DNA of 61,698 nt from Glaciecola sp. HTCC2999 (GTDB lineage: Bacteria > Pseudomonadota > Gammaproteobacteria > Enterobacterales > Alteromonadaceae). Below the pieces are notes generated by a model. That model saw nothing but the letters and a program-made list of their open reading frames with translations. It was not told the origin of the DNA and ran no database searches. A program made the translations under genes and the position numbers. This document shows positions 17,015-25,669 of the stretch, one piece after another (positions within the stretch are counted from its first letter, which is position 1; each line of letters starts with the position of its first letter). The stretch is taken from positions 141,344-203,041 of the forward strand of contig NZ_DS989813.1 in assembly GCF_000155775.1 (NCBI RefSeq). Direction: 5' to 3'.

Positions 17015-18679
17015 TTATTGGCATACAGCATTAAGCGATTTTGATATGCTAAGAGCTGTAAAAGGTTTATTTAGTTCGTCTTGTATCAAGGTTAGATTAT
17101 TGACTACGTCAGTAAATTTAACCTTGAATTGCTCATTAGCGGCAGATATAGCGATGATAGGTTGACTTATACCCATTTCTCGAAGCGCTCTTGATGCATC
17201 TATACCGCTCATATTAGGCATCATCATATCCATTAAGATCACATCAAATGCGTCATTTGTTTGACAAAAATCAATACATGCTTTACCCGACAAAAACGAA
17301 ATCACATTAACATTACACATCTTGAGTTGCTCAGTTAATATTGCAATATTAATTTCACTATCATCTACTATGACCACTGTATCAATATGAGCAGTTAATA
17401 ATGACAAATCAGTGTCCGTTTGCAAAAGCTCATTGACCTCCTCTAATGGCGTCATGAATGAGATTTCAAATGAAAACGTCGAACCCGACCCTAACGCTGA
17501 CTGTATATGTAACTGACTCCCAAATGCTCGCAATAAATTTTCACAAATATATAAGCCCAACCCAGTACCATGATTAATATAACTGGTTTGATAAAACGCG
17601 TTGGCAACATGAGTCAATTGCTCTCGCGTCATTCCTTGCCCTGTGTCACTGATTATAAAAGTTACATTATGTAGGCCTGTAGAGTCCAACTTATGCTCTG
17701 CCGATAAGTGGATCGTACCAGTGTCGGTATATTTTATTGCGTTTGATAACAAGTTTTGAATGATTTGGTGAAGCCTATCACTATCAGTATTCACCCAAGA
17801 TGGTATATTTTCATCAATAGATAATTCAAGGGTGATCGGTTTATCGCCTATATTTAGTTGAGCTTCCTTGTATTCTGATTCTAATAACGCCACTACACTA
17901 GTAGGCTGTAATCTTAATCCATCAATGTCCTGCTCAGATTTAGAAAAGGTTAAAATATCATTGATCGTACGTAACAAGTAATTTGACTGTCTTTGCGCCG
18001 ATAATAAATAGTTTTCGTGCTCAGGGATAATCTTTTCTTTGATAATGTCGTGTGTACCGATAATAGACTGTAAAGGCGATCGTAATTCATGACTAAAACT
18101 GGCAAGAAAACGTTTAAGATCTTGCGTTTGTCGTTCTGCTTGGTTTCTTAATTCTTGTAGTCTTGAATTGTAAAAAAGTGTAAGAAGTCCAATCCCAGCT
18201 GCAGCTATTAACACTTGCAGATCGATATACATATTTTTATTACTAATATTGAAATCATGCAATAAAAATAGTGATAAATAGACAGCAATATAATAACTAA
18301 GCAGCCAGCGCCATGTAAATATAATAGATATTAAAAACCCTGATGCTAGAGCTAGCAATACCCAGTCTATGCCACCTCCACCATTGTATAAGCGAAACAG
18401 CAAGGCCAAATTAATAGCAATAATATAAAATCCACCAACCATTTTGATGGTTAAACGGTATCTAAATTGTTCTAAAATCAACGTAAGGAATATTAAACTA
18501 GGACCAATAAAAGCAAAGTTTTCTGGAGAGAATATCAGATTCATCAAACCCGCAAACATCCCACAAAATCCAATCACTAAAATAGTGACATTCAATGTTT
18601 GCGCTTGGGGCTCATTATCATTACATTCACGAAATCCTCGTTGAATATAACCTTTAAAATACTTCAATAATCGTTGCAT
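17015..18679 (-). CDS. Hybrid sensor histidine kinase with multi-helix membrane domain
   Basis: A 554-residue inner-membrane hybrid kinase. The first 170 residues contain about six membrane helices (for example VTILVIGFCGMFAGLMNLIF and SLIFLTLILE) with no large periplasmic loop, so the signal may be membrane-borne. A short coiled segment leads to HisKA, with His197 in FSHELRSPLQS. The ATPase domain has NLLSNAIKYTDTG, DTGQGM and GTGLGLYICENL. The receiver has acidic VVDDSE and phospho-acceptor Asp in FDVILMDMMMPN. No regulator gene is adjacent. Upstream is a purine-rich repeated GAAAGGAAAGAA element that also supplies the ribosome site. Its signal and target are unknown. Confidence 0.85.
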   Translation of the reverse strand: MQRLLKYFKGYIQRGFRECNDNEPQAQTLNVTILVIGFCGMFAGLMNLIFSPENFAFIGPSLIFLTLILEQFRYRLTIKMVGGFYIIAINLALLFRLYNGGGGIDWVLLALASGFLISIIFTWRWLLSYYIAVYLSLFLLHDFNISNKNMYIDLQVLIAAAGIGLLTLFYNSRLQELRNQAERQTQDLKRFLASFSHELRSPLQSIIGTHDIIKEKIIPEHENYLLSAQRQSNYLLRTINDILTFSKSEQDIDGLRLQPTSVVALLESEYKEAQLNIGDKPITLELSIDENIPSWVNTDSDRLHQIIQNLLSNAIKYTDTGTIHLSAEHKLDSTGLHNVTFIISDTGQGMTREQLTHVANAFYQTSYINHGTGLGLYICENLLRAFGSQLHIQSALGSGSTFSFEISFMTPLEEVNELLQTDTDLSLLTAHIDTVVIVDDSEINIAILTEQLKMCNVNVISFLSGKACIDFCQTNDAFDVILMDMMMPNMSGIDASRALREMGISQPIIAISAANEQFKVKFTDVVNNLTLIQDELNKPFTALSISKSLNAVCQ

Positions 18680-18747
18680 CCGTGTATCTCTTCTTTCCTT
18701 TCTTCTTTCCTTGATGAGTCAACGCACATCTTTATATAATTAAGTAC

Positions 18748-19107
18748 TTATTTTAATCGTTCTTGGTAGGGTGGCCAACCTAGTGGTTTACCCGCTAATA
18801 CATGTAAATGAATGTGGTATACCGTCTGTCCGCCATATTCATTACAATTCATAACGGTTCGAAACCCTTTATCAGCTTCGCCATGTTCAGCCACTATCAG
18901 TGCGGCTATGCCAGATAATTTCCCTACTATTGTATAATCATCAGGCGTAATATCGTTGATGGTCGCAATCTGTTTTTTAGGGATCACTAAAAAATGCAAC
19001 GGTGCTTGAGGATTAATATCGCGAAAGGCTAACACGTCGTCATCTTCATATAAGATATCGGCAGGGATCGATTTATCTATAATTTTATTAAAAATGGTTT
19101 CACTCAT
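18748..19107 (-). CDS. hinT: HIT family nucleotide hydrolase HinT
   Basis: A 119-residue cytosolic histidine-triad protein that hydrolyses adenosine phosphoramidates and acyl-adenylates. The triad is His98, His100 and His102 in YHIHLHVLAG, the last in place to attack the phosphate. Other family marks are the DDVLAFRDINPQAPLHFLVI strand and GFRTVMNCNEYGGQTV. Length matches E. coli HinT (119). It follows uppP in the opposite order of transcription (upstream of uppP on the minus strand relative to coordinate order) only by being its left-hand neighbour. The gap on the right is 20 bases, so hinT is likely read from the folB-folK-uppP transcript. Confidence 0.95.
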   Translation of the reverse strand: MSETIFNKIIDKSIPADILYEDDDVLAFRDINPQAPLHFLVIPKKQIATINDITPDDYTIVGKLSGIAALIVAEHGEADKGFRTVMNCNEYGGQTVYHIHLHVLAGKPLGWPPYQERLK

Positions 19108-19127
19108 CGGATGACTCCTAGCGATAA

Positions 19128-19928
19128 TTAAATGTAAATAAAGAAAATCAGCACGGCACCTAACAATAATCGATATATAACAAACGGGAACATCCCAATA
19201 CGATTAATCCATGTTAAAAACAATGAGATACAAATATAAGCTGACACAAAAGAAAATAACGCACCATAAGCCAATGCAGACCAATCCACCGCGTTCGGCT
19301 CAGCGACTAAATCCAGTGTCGCTAACAGGCCGGCACCTAAAATGACAGGAATAGACAGTAAAAATGAAAAACGGGCACTACTTTCACGATCATAACCCAG
19401 TAATAACCCCGTGGTCATCGTGATCCCCGAACGAGATGTGCCAGGAATAAGCGCGATGGCTTGGGATAATCCGATAATTAAACTGTGTTTCCACGTCATA
19501 TTATCGACGACTTTGACACATTTAGCTTTAGCATCGGCATACCATAACAACAAACCAAACACGATAGTGGTAAAAGCGATGACCGCACCTGAACGTGCAT
19601 ATACTTCAATAAACGACTTAAACGTGAATCCAATAATAATAGCAGGGATAGTTGCTAGCACCACAAACCATGCCAGCTTACTATTAGTAGTTTGTTGACG
19701 AGTAAACCCAAAACGACACCAGTCAATGGTCATATTGATAATGTCATGACGAAAATAAATAATTACCGCAAGTAAGCTGCCGACATGAACAGCCACGTCA
19801 AAAGCAAGACCTTGACTGTCCCAGCCAAGTAACGCTTCAGGTAAAATAAGGTGTGCGGAAGATGAGATCGGTAAGAACTCAGTGATCCCTTGAATGATAG
19901 CTAAGATCACAATTTCAAAAAAGGTCAT
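19128..19928 (-). CDS. uppP: Undecaprenyl-diphosphatase UppP (BacA)
   Basis: A 266-residue inner-membrane enzyme that dephosphorylates undecaprenyl diphosphate to recycle the lipid carrier for peptidoglycan and other glycans. The catalytic motifs are GITEFLPISSSAHLILP near the start and PGTSRSGITMTTGLLLG past the middle. The rest is six to eight hydrophobic helices. I chose the ATG at 19928 because GGAG lies just upstream and the usual MTFFEIVILAIIQG start fits; the open frame extends 26 codons further without a family match. It starts 7 bases after the folK stop. Confidence 0.95.
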   Translation of the reverse strand: MTFFEIVILAIIQGITEFLPISSSAHLILPEALLGWDSQGLAFDVAVHVGSLLAVIIYFRHDIINMTIDWCRFGFTRQQTTNSKLAWFVVLATIPAIIIGFTFKSFIEVYARSGAVIAFTTIVFGLLLWYADAKAKCVKVVDNMTWKHSLIIGLSQAIALIPGTSRSGITMTTGLLLGYDRESSARFSFLLSIPVILGAGLLATLDLVAEPNAVDWSALAYGALFSFVSAYICISLFLTWINRIGMFPFVIYRLLLGAVLIFFIYI

Positions 19929-19935
19929 ACTATGA

Positions 19936-20430
19936 CTAACTCCATGTAATATCGATTGTCCATAATTTTTGTTCAGGCTGATCAAATTCAGCCCACATTT
20001 GTGCATAACTCATTTGTGTACTGGGGTGTAACTTATTCGGTAATAATTCCGCTAAGGGTGCTAACACAAACGCATGATACTCGATTTCCGGGCGCGGTAA
20101 TACTACTGGTTCCACACATACCACATCATCGTAGGTCAATAAATCAATGTCCAAAGTCCGAGGTGCAAATTTAATATCGGCACGCGTGCGGCCATTTTTA
20201 TGTTCAATATCTTTAAAAAATCGCACCACCTCAGCAATACTCATATCAGTGTAAGCGCTCATTACGAGGTTATAAAACGCCGCGCCAGAAAAACCCACAG
20301 CTTCACTTTCATAGGTACTAGATAAATGGATATCCGTTAAGCGCTCAGTGAGTGCGGTAATCCCCGCTTGAGTATAATATTCGCGATCGACGTTAGATCC
20401 TAAACTGATTAAAATATGATGCTGACTCAT
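19936..20430 (-). CDS. folK: Hydroxymethyldihydropterin pyrophosphokinase FolK
   Basis: A 164-residue cytosolic enzyme that transfers pyrophosphate from ATP to 6-hydroxymethyl-7,8-dihydropterin in folate synthesis. It shows the ILISLGSNVDREY opening, AVGFSGAAFYNLV, and the signature FAPRTLDIDLLTYDD followed by LPRPEIEYHAFVLAPLAEL. The start at 20430 gives the normal N terminus MSQHHILISLGSN and lies only one base beyond the folB stop, so the two folate enzymes are coupled. An open frame upstream of this ATG overlaps folB and is not family-like. Confidence 0.95.
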   Translation of the reverse strand: MSQHHILISLGSNVDREYYTQAGITALTERLTDIHLSSTYESEAVGFSGAAFYNLVMSAYTDMSIAEVVRFFKDIEHKNGRTRADIKFAPRTLDIDLLTYDDVVCVEPVVLPRPEIEYHAFVLAPLAELLPNKLHPSTQMSYAQMWAEFDQPEQKLWTIDITWS

Positions 20431-20431
20431 A

Positions 20432-20821
20432 CTATTTCTCACCATTCTCACGATATCGTGTGATCGCAACAGCCACTTTAACATCATTAGGCATGATATC
20501 CGGCTTATGAATAGTCACGTCAATGGCTGACACTTTTACAAAATTATCTAACACCGCTCGGGCAACATGCTCGGCAAGGGCTTCTAACAACTGATATTCA
20601 CTTTGCTGACTGATATCAGTAATTAATTGAGTCACACTCGCATAATCCACCGCGTCTTGCACATTATCACTTAAACCTGCTGGACGATTATTAGTATGTA
20701 AATCAACTTCGAAAATTACCCGTTGAGGGGCTTCTCGTTCAAAATCATACACACCGATGAGTACATCTAATTGTAAGTTACGAATCAAGACTCGGTCGGT
20801 GTGGGGTAAAGAAGATGTCAT
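20432..20821 (-). CDS. folB: Dihydroneopterin aldolase FolB
   Basis: A 129-residue cytosolic enzyme that cleaves dihydroneopterin to 6-hydroxymethyldihydropterin, the substrate of FolK encoded next to it. Typical segments are DRVLIRNLQLDVLIGVYDFE, the Glu of REAPQRVIFEVDL, DAVDYASVTQLITD, the conserved LLEALAEHVARAVL and IHKPDIMPNDVKVAVAI. It is the first gene of folB-folK-uppP on the minus strand and is divergent from plsY with an 88-base gap. Confidence 0.95.
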   Translation of the reverse strand: MTSSLPHTDRVLIRNLQLDVLIGVYDFEREAPQRVIFEVDLHTNNRPAGLSDNVQDAVDYASVTQLITDISQQSEYQLLEALAEHVARAVLDNFVKVSAIDVTIHKPDIMPNDVKVAVAITRYRENGEK

Positions 20822-20909
20822 AAGTTGGGGCCGATAGATAATAGCTAGTCAAACATGACTTTATTTAGTAAATTGACCATAGTGTAGCGTGAATGGAGGG
20901 AGGAAGTAC

Positions 20910-21488
20910 ATGGAAATCACAATAATGCTGACGATTTTAGCGGCTTATGTTCTTGGCTCTTGTACCAGTGCCGTCTTAATTGCAAAAGTGTTTCAATTAC
21001 CCGACCCTCGTTCGACCGGTTCAGCTAATCCCGGTGCGACAAACGTCTTTCGTATTGGTGGGAAAATACCAGCCATCATTGTTTTGGTCTTGGATTTATT
21101 AAAAGGCAGTATTGCCGTTTATAGTGCTCATGAGTTAGGACTCAGCGATGCCTGGTTAGGTATCGTGGCAATTGCCGTATGTTTAGGTCACATGTACCCC
21201 ATTTTCTATCATTTTTCAGGAGGCAAAGGGGTAGCCACGGCCTTTGGCTGTTTAATGCCTTTGGGATTTAATATTATTGTCACGTTAACCATGGTGTGGA
21301 TAATAACTTATCGATTATTTCGATATTCTTCCCTTGCAGCATTGGTCACTGTCGGTATTGCGCCATTAGCTACTTACTTTTTCAATCCTAAATATACTCT
21401 AGCGGTCAGTATGCTCGCTGTACTTATTATATGGCGACACCAGCACAATATCACAAGATTACTGCAAGGAAGCGAACCCAAAGTGTAA
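20910..21488 (+). CDS. plsY: Glycerol-3-phosphate acyltransferase PlsY
   Basis: A 192-residue membrane enzyme that acylates glycerol-3-phosphate with acyl-phosphate, the first step of phospholipid synthesis. It has the family motifs GSCTSAVLIAKV, SGSANPGATNVFRIGGK-like (here STGSANPGATNVFRIGG), VCLGHMYPIFYHFSGGKGVA and IIWRHQHNITRLLQGSEPKV. Four to five hydrophobic helices are visible. The start at 20910 is chosen because GGAGGGAGGAAG lies directly before it; an ATG seven codons earlier would place that site inside the gene. It ends 3 bases before the convergent tsaD. Confidence 0.94.
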   Translation: MEITIMLTILAAYVLGSCTSAVLIAKVFQLPDPRSTGSANPGATNVFRIGGKIPAIIVLVLDLLKGSIAVYSAHELGLSDAWLGIVAIAVCLGHMYPIFYHFSGGKGVATAFGCLMPLGFNIIVTLTMVWIITYRLFRYSSLAALVTVGIAPLATYFFNPKYTLAVSMLAVLIIWRHQHNITRLLQGSEPKV

Positions 21489-21491
21489 TAC

Positions 21492-22508
21492 TTATAGCGG
21501 TGGCAGTGAATCCAGCGGCCAGCGCGGTTTAACTTGTTCATCATAGCCATCGAATTGCTGTGCCTTCAAACGTTCCATGCCAGCATATGCGATCATCGCC
21601 CCATTATCCGTACAAAAAGCCAAGGACGGATAAAAGACATTTTTACCATTTGGTCCAATTTTAGCTTCAAATACTTCACGTAAATGCGTGTTTGCACTTA
21701 CTCCACCCGCAATCACCACACGTGAATAACCGGTCTGTTTTAATGCGCGTTTGCATTTTATTAATAATGTGTCCACCACGGCTTCTTGGAAGGCATACGC
21801 AATATTTGCATGCGTCTGTTCATCATTATCAGCCGCACGGATCGTATTTGCTGCAAAGGTTTTTAAACCGCTAAAGGATAAATCTAAACCGGGTTTATTG
21901 GTCATGGGACGAGGAAATTGATAATGACCAGGCTCACCCTTTGCAGCCAACTTCGCTAGTAATGGACCACCAGGATAATCTAAACCAAGTAATTTAGCCG
22001 TTTTATCAAACGCTTCTCCCGCGGCGTCATCAATGGATTCACCTAGTACCTGATATTCGCCAATACCTTTAACATCGACAATCATACTATGACCACCAGA
22101 GACTAATAACGCAATAAACGGAAATTCAGGCGTATTTCCCTCATCTAACATTGGGGCAAGTAAATGGCCTTCCATATGATGCACACCCACTAGCGGTTTA
22201 TCCCAAGCAAAGGCTAAACTTCGCGCCACCGATGATCCAACTAAGAGCGCTCCTATTAAACCAGGGCCTTTCGTGTAAGCTATTCCATCTAAATCATCGG
22301 CTGAGGTATCAGCGTCTTTAAGCGCGCGTTGAATCAACGGAATAATTTTGCGAACGTGATCACGTGATGCTAATTCAGGGACGACACCACCATAATCAGC
22401 ATGAAGTTTTACTTGAGAATAAAGTTGGTGAGATAATAAACCAAGTTTATCATCATAAACTGCAATGCCAGTTTCATCACACGAAGTTTCAAAGCCTAAT
22501 ATGCGCAT
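21492..22508 (-). CDS. tsaD: tRNA N6-adenosine threonylcarbamoyltransferase TsaD
   Basis: A 338-residue cytosolic enzyme that transfers the threonylcarbamoyl group to A37 of ANN-decoding tRNAs with TsaB, TsaC and TsaE. The N terminus [19 protein letters not shown] is typical of the ASKHA fold. Metal ligands His111 and His115 occur in [10 protein letters not shown], and further signatures are [47 protein letters not shown] and [13 protein letters not shown]. Length equals the E. coli protein. It is divergent from rpsU, the same arrangement as in E. coli. Confidence 0.96.
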   Translation of the reverse strand: MRILGFETSCDETGIAVYDDKLGLLSHQLYSQVKLHADYGGVVPELASRDHVRKIIPLIQRALKDADTSADDLDGIAYTKGPGLIGALLVGSSVARSLAFAWDKPLVGVHHMEGHLLAPMLDEGNTPEFPFIALLVSGGHSMIVDVKGIGEYQVLGESIDDAAGEAFDKTAKLLGLDYPGGPLLAKLAAKGEPGHYQFPRPMTNKPGLDLSFSGLKTFAANTIRAADNDEQTHANIAYAFQEAVVDTLLIKCKRALKQTGYSRVVIAGGVSANTHLREVFEAKIGPNGKNVFYPSLAFCTDNGAMIAYAGMERLKAQQFDGYDEQVKPRWPLDSLPPL

Positions 22509-22692
22509 AATAATGAGTGTACTTATGGGTTATGTGCCAAATATGTGAAAGAGTTTACCCATATCATCAGATAATGACTAGACCTTGGTCAAAAAATTAG
22601 CACCTATCTTGAATTTGTACTTTACAAGCGTTGCTAACATGTTTACTATTACGCACCATTTTTAGCCAGAGTGACTTTTCTGGTGATAGAAA

Positions 22693-22715
22693 GTTCGAAT
22701 GGTATCGATTCGAAC
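22693..22715. repeat. Inverted repeat in the rpsU leader
   Basis: GTTCGAAT (22693-22700) and ATTCGAAC (22708-22715) form a perfect 8-base inverted repeat with a 7-base centre, about 64 bases before the rpsU ATG. It could be an mRNA hairpin in the leader or a protein site. It does not match the LexA CTGT-N8-ACAG pattern found upstream of rpsU in E. coli. No confident -35/-10 pair was found in 22509-22778. Confidence 0.45.
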
Positions 22716-22778
22716 ATAAGTACATCACCGCTATAAAACTCGCTCTGAAGATTCATAATTTTTGAGGTTTACATTTAA

Positions 22779-22994
22779 ATGCCTATCGTTAAAGTTAGAG
22801 AGAACGAACCGTTTGACGTAGCTCTTCGTCGTTTCAAACGTTCATGTGAAAAAGCGGGTGTATTATCAGAAGTTCGTAAGCGCGAATTCTTTGAAAAGCC
22901 AACTTGGGAACGTAAGCGTAAGAAAGCTGCCGCTAAAAAGCGTCATTTGAAGAAGCTTTCTCGCGAAAACGCACGTCGCGTTAAACTTTACTAA
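22779..22994 (+). CDS. rpsU: Small ribosomal subunit protein bS21
   Basis: A 71-residue, very basic protein of the 30S subunit, involved in translation initiation. It starts [20 protein letters not shown], continues [20 protein letters not shown], and ends in the basic tail [14 protein letters not shown]. It is the same length as E. coli S21. TTTGAGGTTT gives the ribosome site. It is the first gene of the macromolecular synthesis operon; a stem-loop terminator follows, so dnaG and rpoD downstream depend on read-through or on their own promoters. Confidence 0.98.
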   Translation: MPIVKVRENEPFDVALRRFKRSCEKAGVLSEVRKREFFEKPTWERKRKKAAAKKRHLKKLSRENARRVKLY

Positions 22995-23001
22995 GCAATT
23001 T

Positions 23002-23063
23002 TAGTAAATATTCCTATTTACTAGGAATAGATGTATTAAGGCAGCCAATTAGGTTGCCTTTTT
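23002..23063 (+). terminator. Hairpin pair after rpsU, the second a terminator
   Basis: TAGTAAATA (23002-23010) pairs with TATTTACTA (23015-23023) around TTCC. A second hairpin, AAGGCAGCC (23038-23046) with GGTTGCCTT (23052-23060), is followed by TTTTTAG and looks like a true rho-independent terminator. In E. coli a terminator at the same place lowers dnaG expression relative to rpsU. Confidence 0.8.
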
Positions 23064-23194
23064 AGTTTGTGCAATGGCTATTTTTCAATCTGATACTCTG
23101 TTAATCTGAACACTGATGTCTTTCCTTCAGCTATGCTTGAAAGGAAAATATGAAGATCAATCAACGCTATCAGTGTTTTTTATAAGGATAAATC

Positions 23195-23638
23195 ATGACT
23201 TTACTAGAAACGCTCAAAGAAGCACAAAAAGATGCGATGCGCGCCAAAGACAAATTACGTCTTGGAACCATCCGCATGACTTTAGCTGCAGTTAAACAAC
23301 GTGAAATAGATGAGCGTATTGAATTAACTGAAGGTGATGTATTAGCGATTGTGACCAAAATGGTCAAACAGCGTAAGGATGCGGCCCAACAATTTGCTGA
23401 TGCTGACCGTCTTGATTTAGCAGATAAAGAATTAGAAGAAATCGTCATCTTAGAAAGTTTTTTACCTCAACCACTAACGCCAGAAGAAATTGACACACTA
23501 ATTGCTACCGCGATTAGCGACACAGGTGCAGCTGGCATGCAAGATATGGGTAAGGTAATGGGATTATTAAAACCACAACTGCAAGGACGTGCAGATATGG
23601 GTAAAGTCAGCGGATTGATTAAAGCAAAATTAGGCTAA
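23195..23638 (+). CDS. GatB/YqeY domain protein
   Basis: A 147-residue cytosolic protein made only of the YqeY domain, the same helical module found at the C terminus of the amidotransferase subunit GatB. Typical segments are LKEAQKDAMRAKDKLRLGTI, ILESFLPQPLTPEEIDTLI and GAAGMQDMGKVMGLLKPQLQ followed by GRADMGKVSGLIKAKL. A role with tRNA is suggested by the domain but unproven. AAGGAT precedes the ATG. It sits between rpsU and dnaG, 10 bases before dnaG, the arrangement usual in Vibrio and Shewanella but not in E. coli. Confidence 0.93.
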   Translation: MTLLETLKEAQKDAMRAKDKLRLGTIRMTLAAVKQREIDERIELTEGDVLAIVTKMVKQRKDAAQQFADADRLDLADKELEEIVILESFLPQPLTPEEIDTLIATAISDTGAAGMQDMGKVMGLLKPQLQGRADMGKVSGLIKAKLG

Positions 23639-23648
23639 CCAAGATATC

Positions 23649-25430
23649 ATGGCAGGCAGGATCCCTCGAGATTTCATTGACGATTTAATCGCACGTACCG
23701 ATATCGTGGATATCGTTGATAGCCGAGTCAAACTAAAAAAAGCAGGTAAGAATTATCAAGCCTGCTGCCCTTTTCATAATGAAAAATCCCCATCTTTCAC
23801 CGTATCTGCTGAAAAACAGTTTTATCACTGTTTTGGTTGTGGTGAACACGGCAATGCATTGTCTTTTATTATGGAGTTTGATCGGTTGGAGTTTGTCGAA
23901 GCGATTGAAGAACTTGCCGCCCATCACTCTCTTGATGTGCCTCGTGAACAAACCAATACTCCCTTTAATCCACAAGCTTCACAAGAAAAAAAACAACAAC
24001 GTGAAAATGATTATGAGTTAATGGAAAAAGCAGCCAAATTTTTTCAGCATCAGCTCAAACATCACGCCAACTCAAGCAAAGTCATTGATTATTTAAAAGA
24101 TCGTGGACTTAGCGGCGAAATTGTCAAATCGTGGGAAATCGGTTATGCGCCACCAGAGTGGCAAGCATTAGCGGATACACTGGGAGCCACACCCGAAAAA
24201 GCCCAACAGTGTGTCGATTTAAAAATCATGACCCAAAATGATAATGGCAAACGTTATGATTTTTTCCGTGATCGATTAATGTTTCCCATCCGTGATAAAC
24301 GTGGACGTGTCATTGGTTTTGGGGGGCGCGTTTTGGATGCTGAGCAAGGACCGAAATATTTAAACTCTCCCGAAACTCGCATCTTTTTTAAAGGTTCGGA
24401 ACTATATGGGCTTCATCGTGCACGAAATATGCAGCGCCATATTGACCGCATTGTGGTGGTCGAAGGCTATATGGATGTGGTTGCGTTGAGCCAATTTGAA
24501 ATTAATTATGCCGTTGCATCACTCGGCACGTCCACCACTCCAGAACATGTGCAGTTGATGTTACGCAATACCGATGAAATTGTATGTTGTTATGATGGGG
24601 ATAAAGCGGGACGTTCTGCGGCATGGCGTACCATGGAAAATGCATTACCGTTACTCAAAGACGGTAAACAGATGAAGTTTATGTTTCTACCTGATGGTGA
24701 AGACCCTGATACAATGGTCAGGAAAATCGGTAAAACTGCGCTTGAAACTTTATTTTCAGAGGCTATGCCTTTATCTAAATTCTTATTTGATAATTTATTA
24801 ACACGCCATAATGTTGGGTCAATTGAAGGCAAAGCATCTCTTCGAGCTGAAGCAGAACCTTTAATTAATATTGTTGGTGGGAATATTCAAAAAGAGATCC
24901 TCTTAGGCGAACTAAGTAAATTACTTGGCGACTATGATCGCCATCAGCTTGAACGTGATATTACTAAAGCCAACGCGACCCCTAATCGCATGTTACCACC
25001 GAAACGTGGCGCTCCTCAAAAATTATCACAAACGCCGGTACGTATGTTAATTCGTTTGTTAATCGAGCACCCCTCGTTAGCCCAAGCACTACCGAAAGTA
25101 AATCCAGCGGCAATTACTGATGCCGGCTTACCCGGTCTACCATTTTTAATTGAGCTACATCAATTTTGTTCCCAGCAAACTAACGTTAACACAGCCTTAG
25201 TATTTGAGTATTTCCGAGAACACCCATTTGCTCAGCATTTGCAAACATTATTAGCTCAAGAGTGGTTAGTCAAAGACGACGAAATACAAACCGTGTATGT
25301 AAGTACATTTAAGCGACTCATCGACCAATTTTTAGTGGGCCAAACAGAAGCTTTAATTGCTAAATCCAGAAGTATTGGATTAAGTGATGAAGAGAAAACA
25401 ACACTCAAAAAATTATTGATGAAAAAATAA
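23649..25430 (+). CDS. dnaG: DNA primase DnaG
   Basis: A 593-residue primase that makes RNA primers at the replication fork. The zinc ribbon ligands are Cys40, His43, Cys61 and Cys64 (CCPFHNEKSPSF and YHCFGCGEHGNA). The catalytic core includes FGGRVLD, KYLNSPET and the TOPRIM acidic motifs VVVEGYMDVVAL and CYDGDKAGR. The C-terminal helicase-interacting domain (LAQEWLVKDDEIQ onward) is complete. Length is close to E. coli DnaG (581). It follows yqeY by 10 bases with only a weak AAG-type ribosome site, as expected for a protein kept at low copy. Confidence 0.97.
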   Translation: MAGRIPRDFIDDLIARTDIVDIVDSRVKLKKAGKNYQACCPFHNEKSPSFTVSAEKQFYHCFGCGEHGNALSFIMEFDRLEFVEAIEELAAHHSLDVPREQTNTPFNPQASQEKKQQRENDYELMEKAAKFFQHQLKHHANSSKVIDYLKDRGLSGEIVKSWEIGYAPPEWQALADTLGATPEKAQQCVDLKIMTQNDNGKRYDFFRDRLMFPIRDKRGRVIGFGGRVLDAEQGPKYLNSPETRIFFKGSELYGLHRARNMQRHIDRIVVVEGYMDVVALSQFEINYAVASLGTSTTPEHVQLMLRNTDEIVCCYDGDKAGRSAAWRTMENALPLLKDGKQMKFMFLPDGEDPDTMVRKIGKTALETLFSEAMPLSKFLFDNLLTRHNVGSIEGKASLRAEAEPLINIVGGNIQKEILLGELSKLLGDYDRHQLERDITKANATPNRMLPPKRGAPQKLSQTPVRMLIRLLIEHPSLAQALPKVNPAAITDAGLPGLPFLIELHQFCSQQTNVNTALVFEYFREHPFAQHLQTLLAQEWLVKDDEIQTVYVSTFKRLIDQFLVGQTEALIAKSRSIGLSDEEKTTLKKLLMKK

Positions 25431-25540
25431 TTGCTATATCAGATTTAATTTTTCATCAATCAAGCCGATATTTAATATTCATTATGACAAATAGTCATTA
25501 TATTCGATTTAGCAGCTAGTGATTTTTATCCAATATCTGC

Positions 25541-25546
25541 TATAAT
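25541..25546 (+). promoter_or_regulatory. Candidate -10 upstream of rpoD
   Basis: A consensus TATAAT stands at 25541-25546, 124 bases before the rpoD ATG, in an AT-rich gap after dnaG. The bases about 17 upstream (around AGTGAT) are a poor -35. It could supply rpoD separately from the rpsU promoter. Confidence 0.45.
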
Positions 25547-25669
25547 TATCTATCCGTAAACGTCTCAGTGAAGAGTAGCGTTTCCAAACATCAACGAATC
25601 AATGAACCTCAGCATTGGACGCTAGGGTAAGCAGTAATGATTTGATTCGCATGAGAAGTGTAAATATTT

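Noticed and set aside
22509-22778. LexA box expected upstream of rpsU by analogy with E. coli
   Set aside because: No CTGT-N8-ACAG pattern was found.
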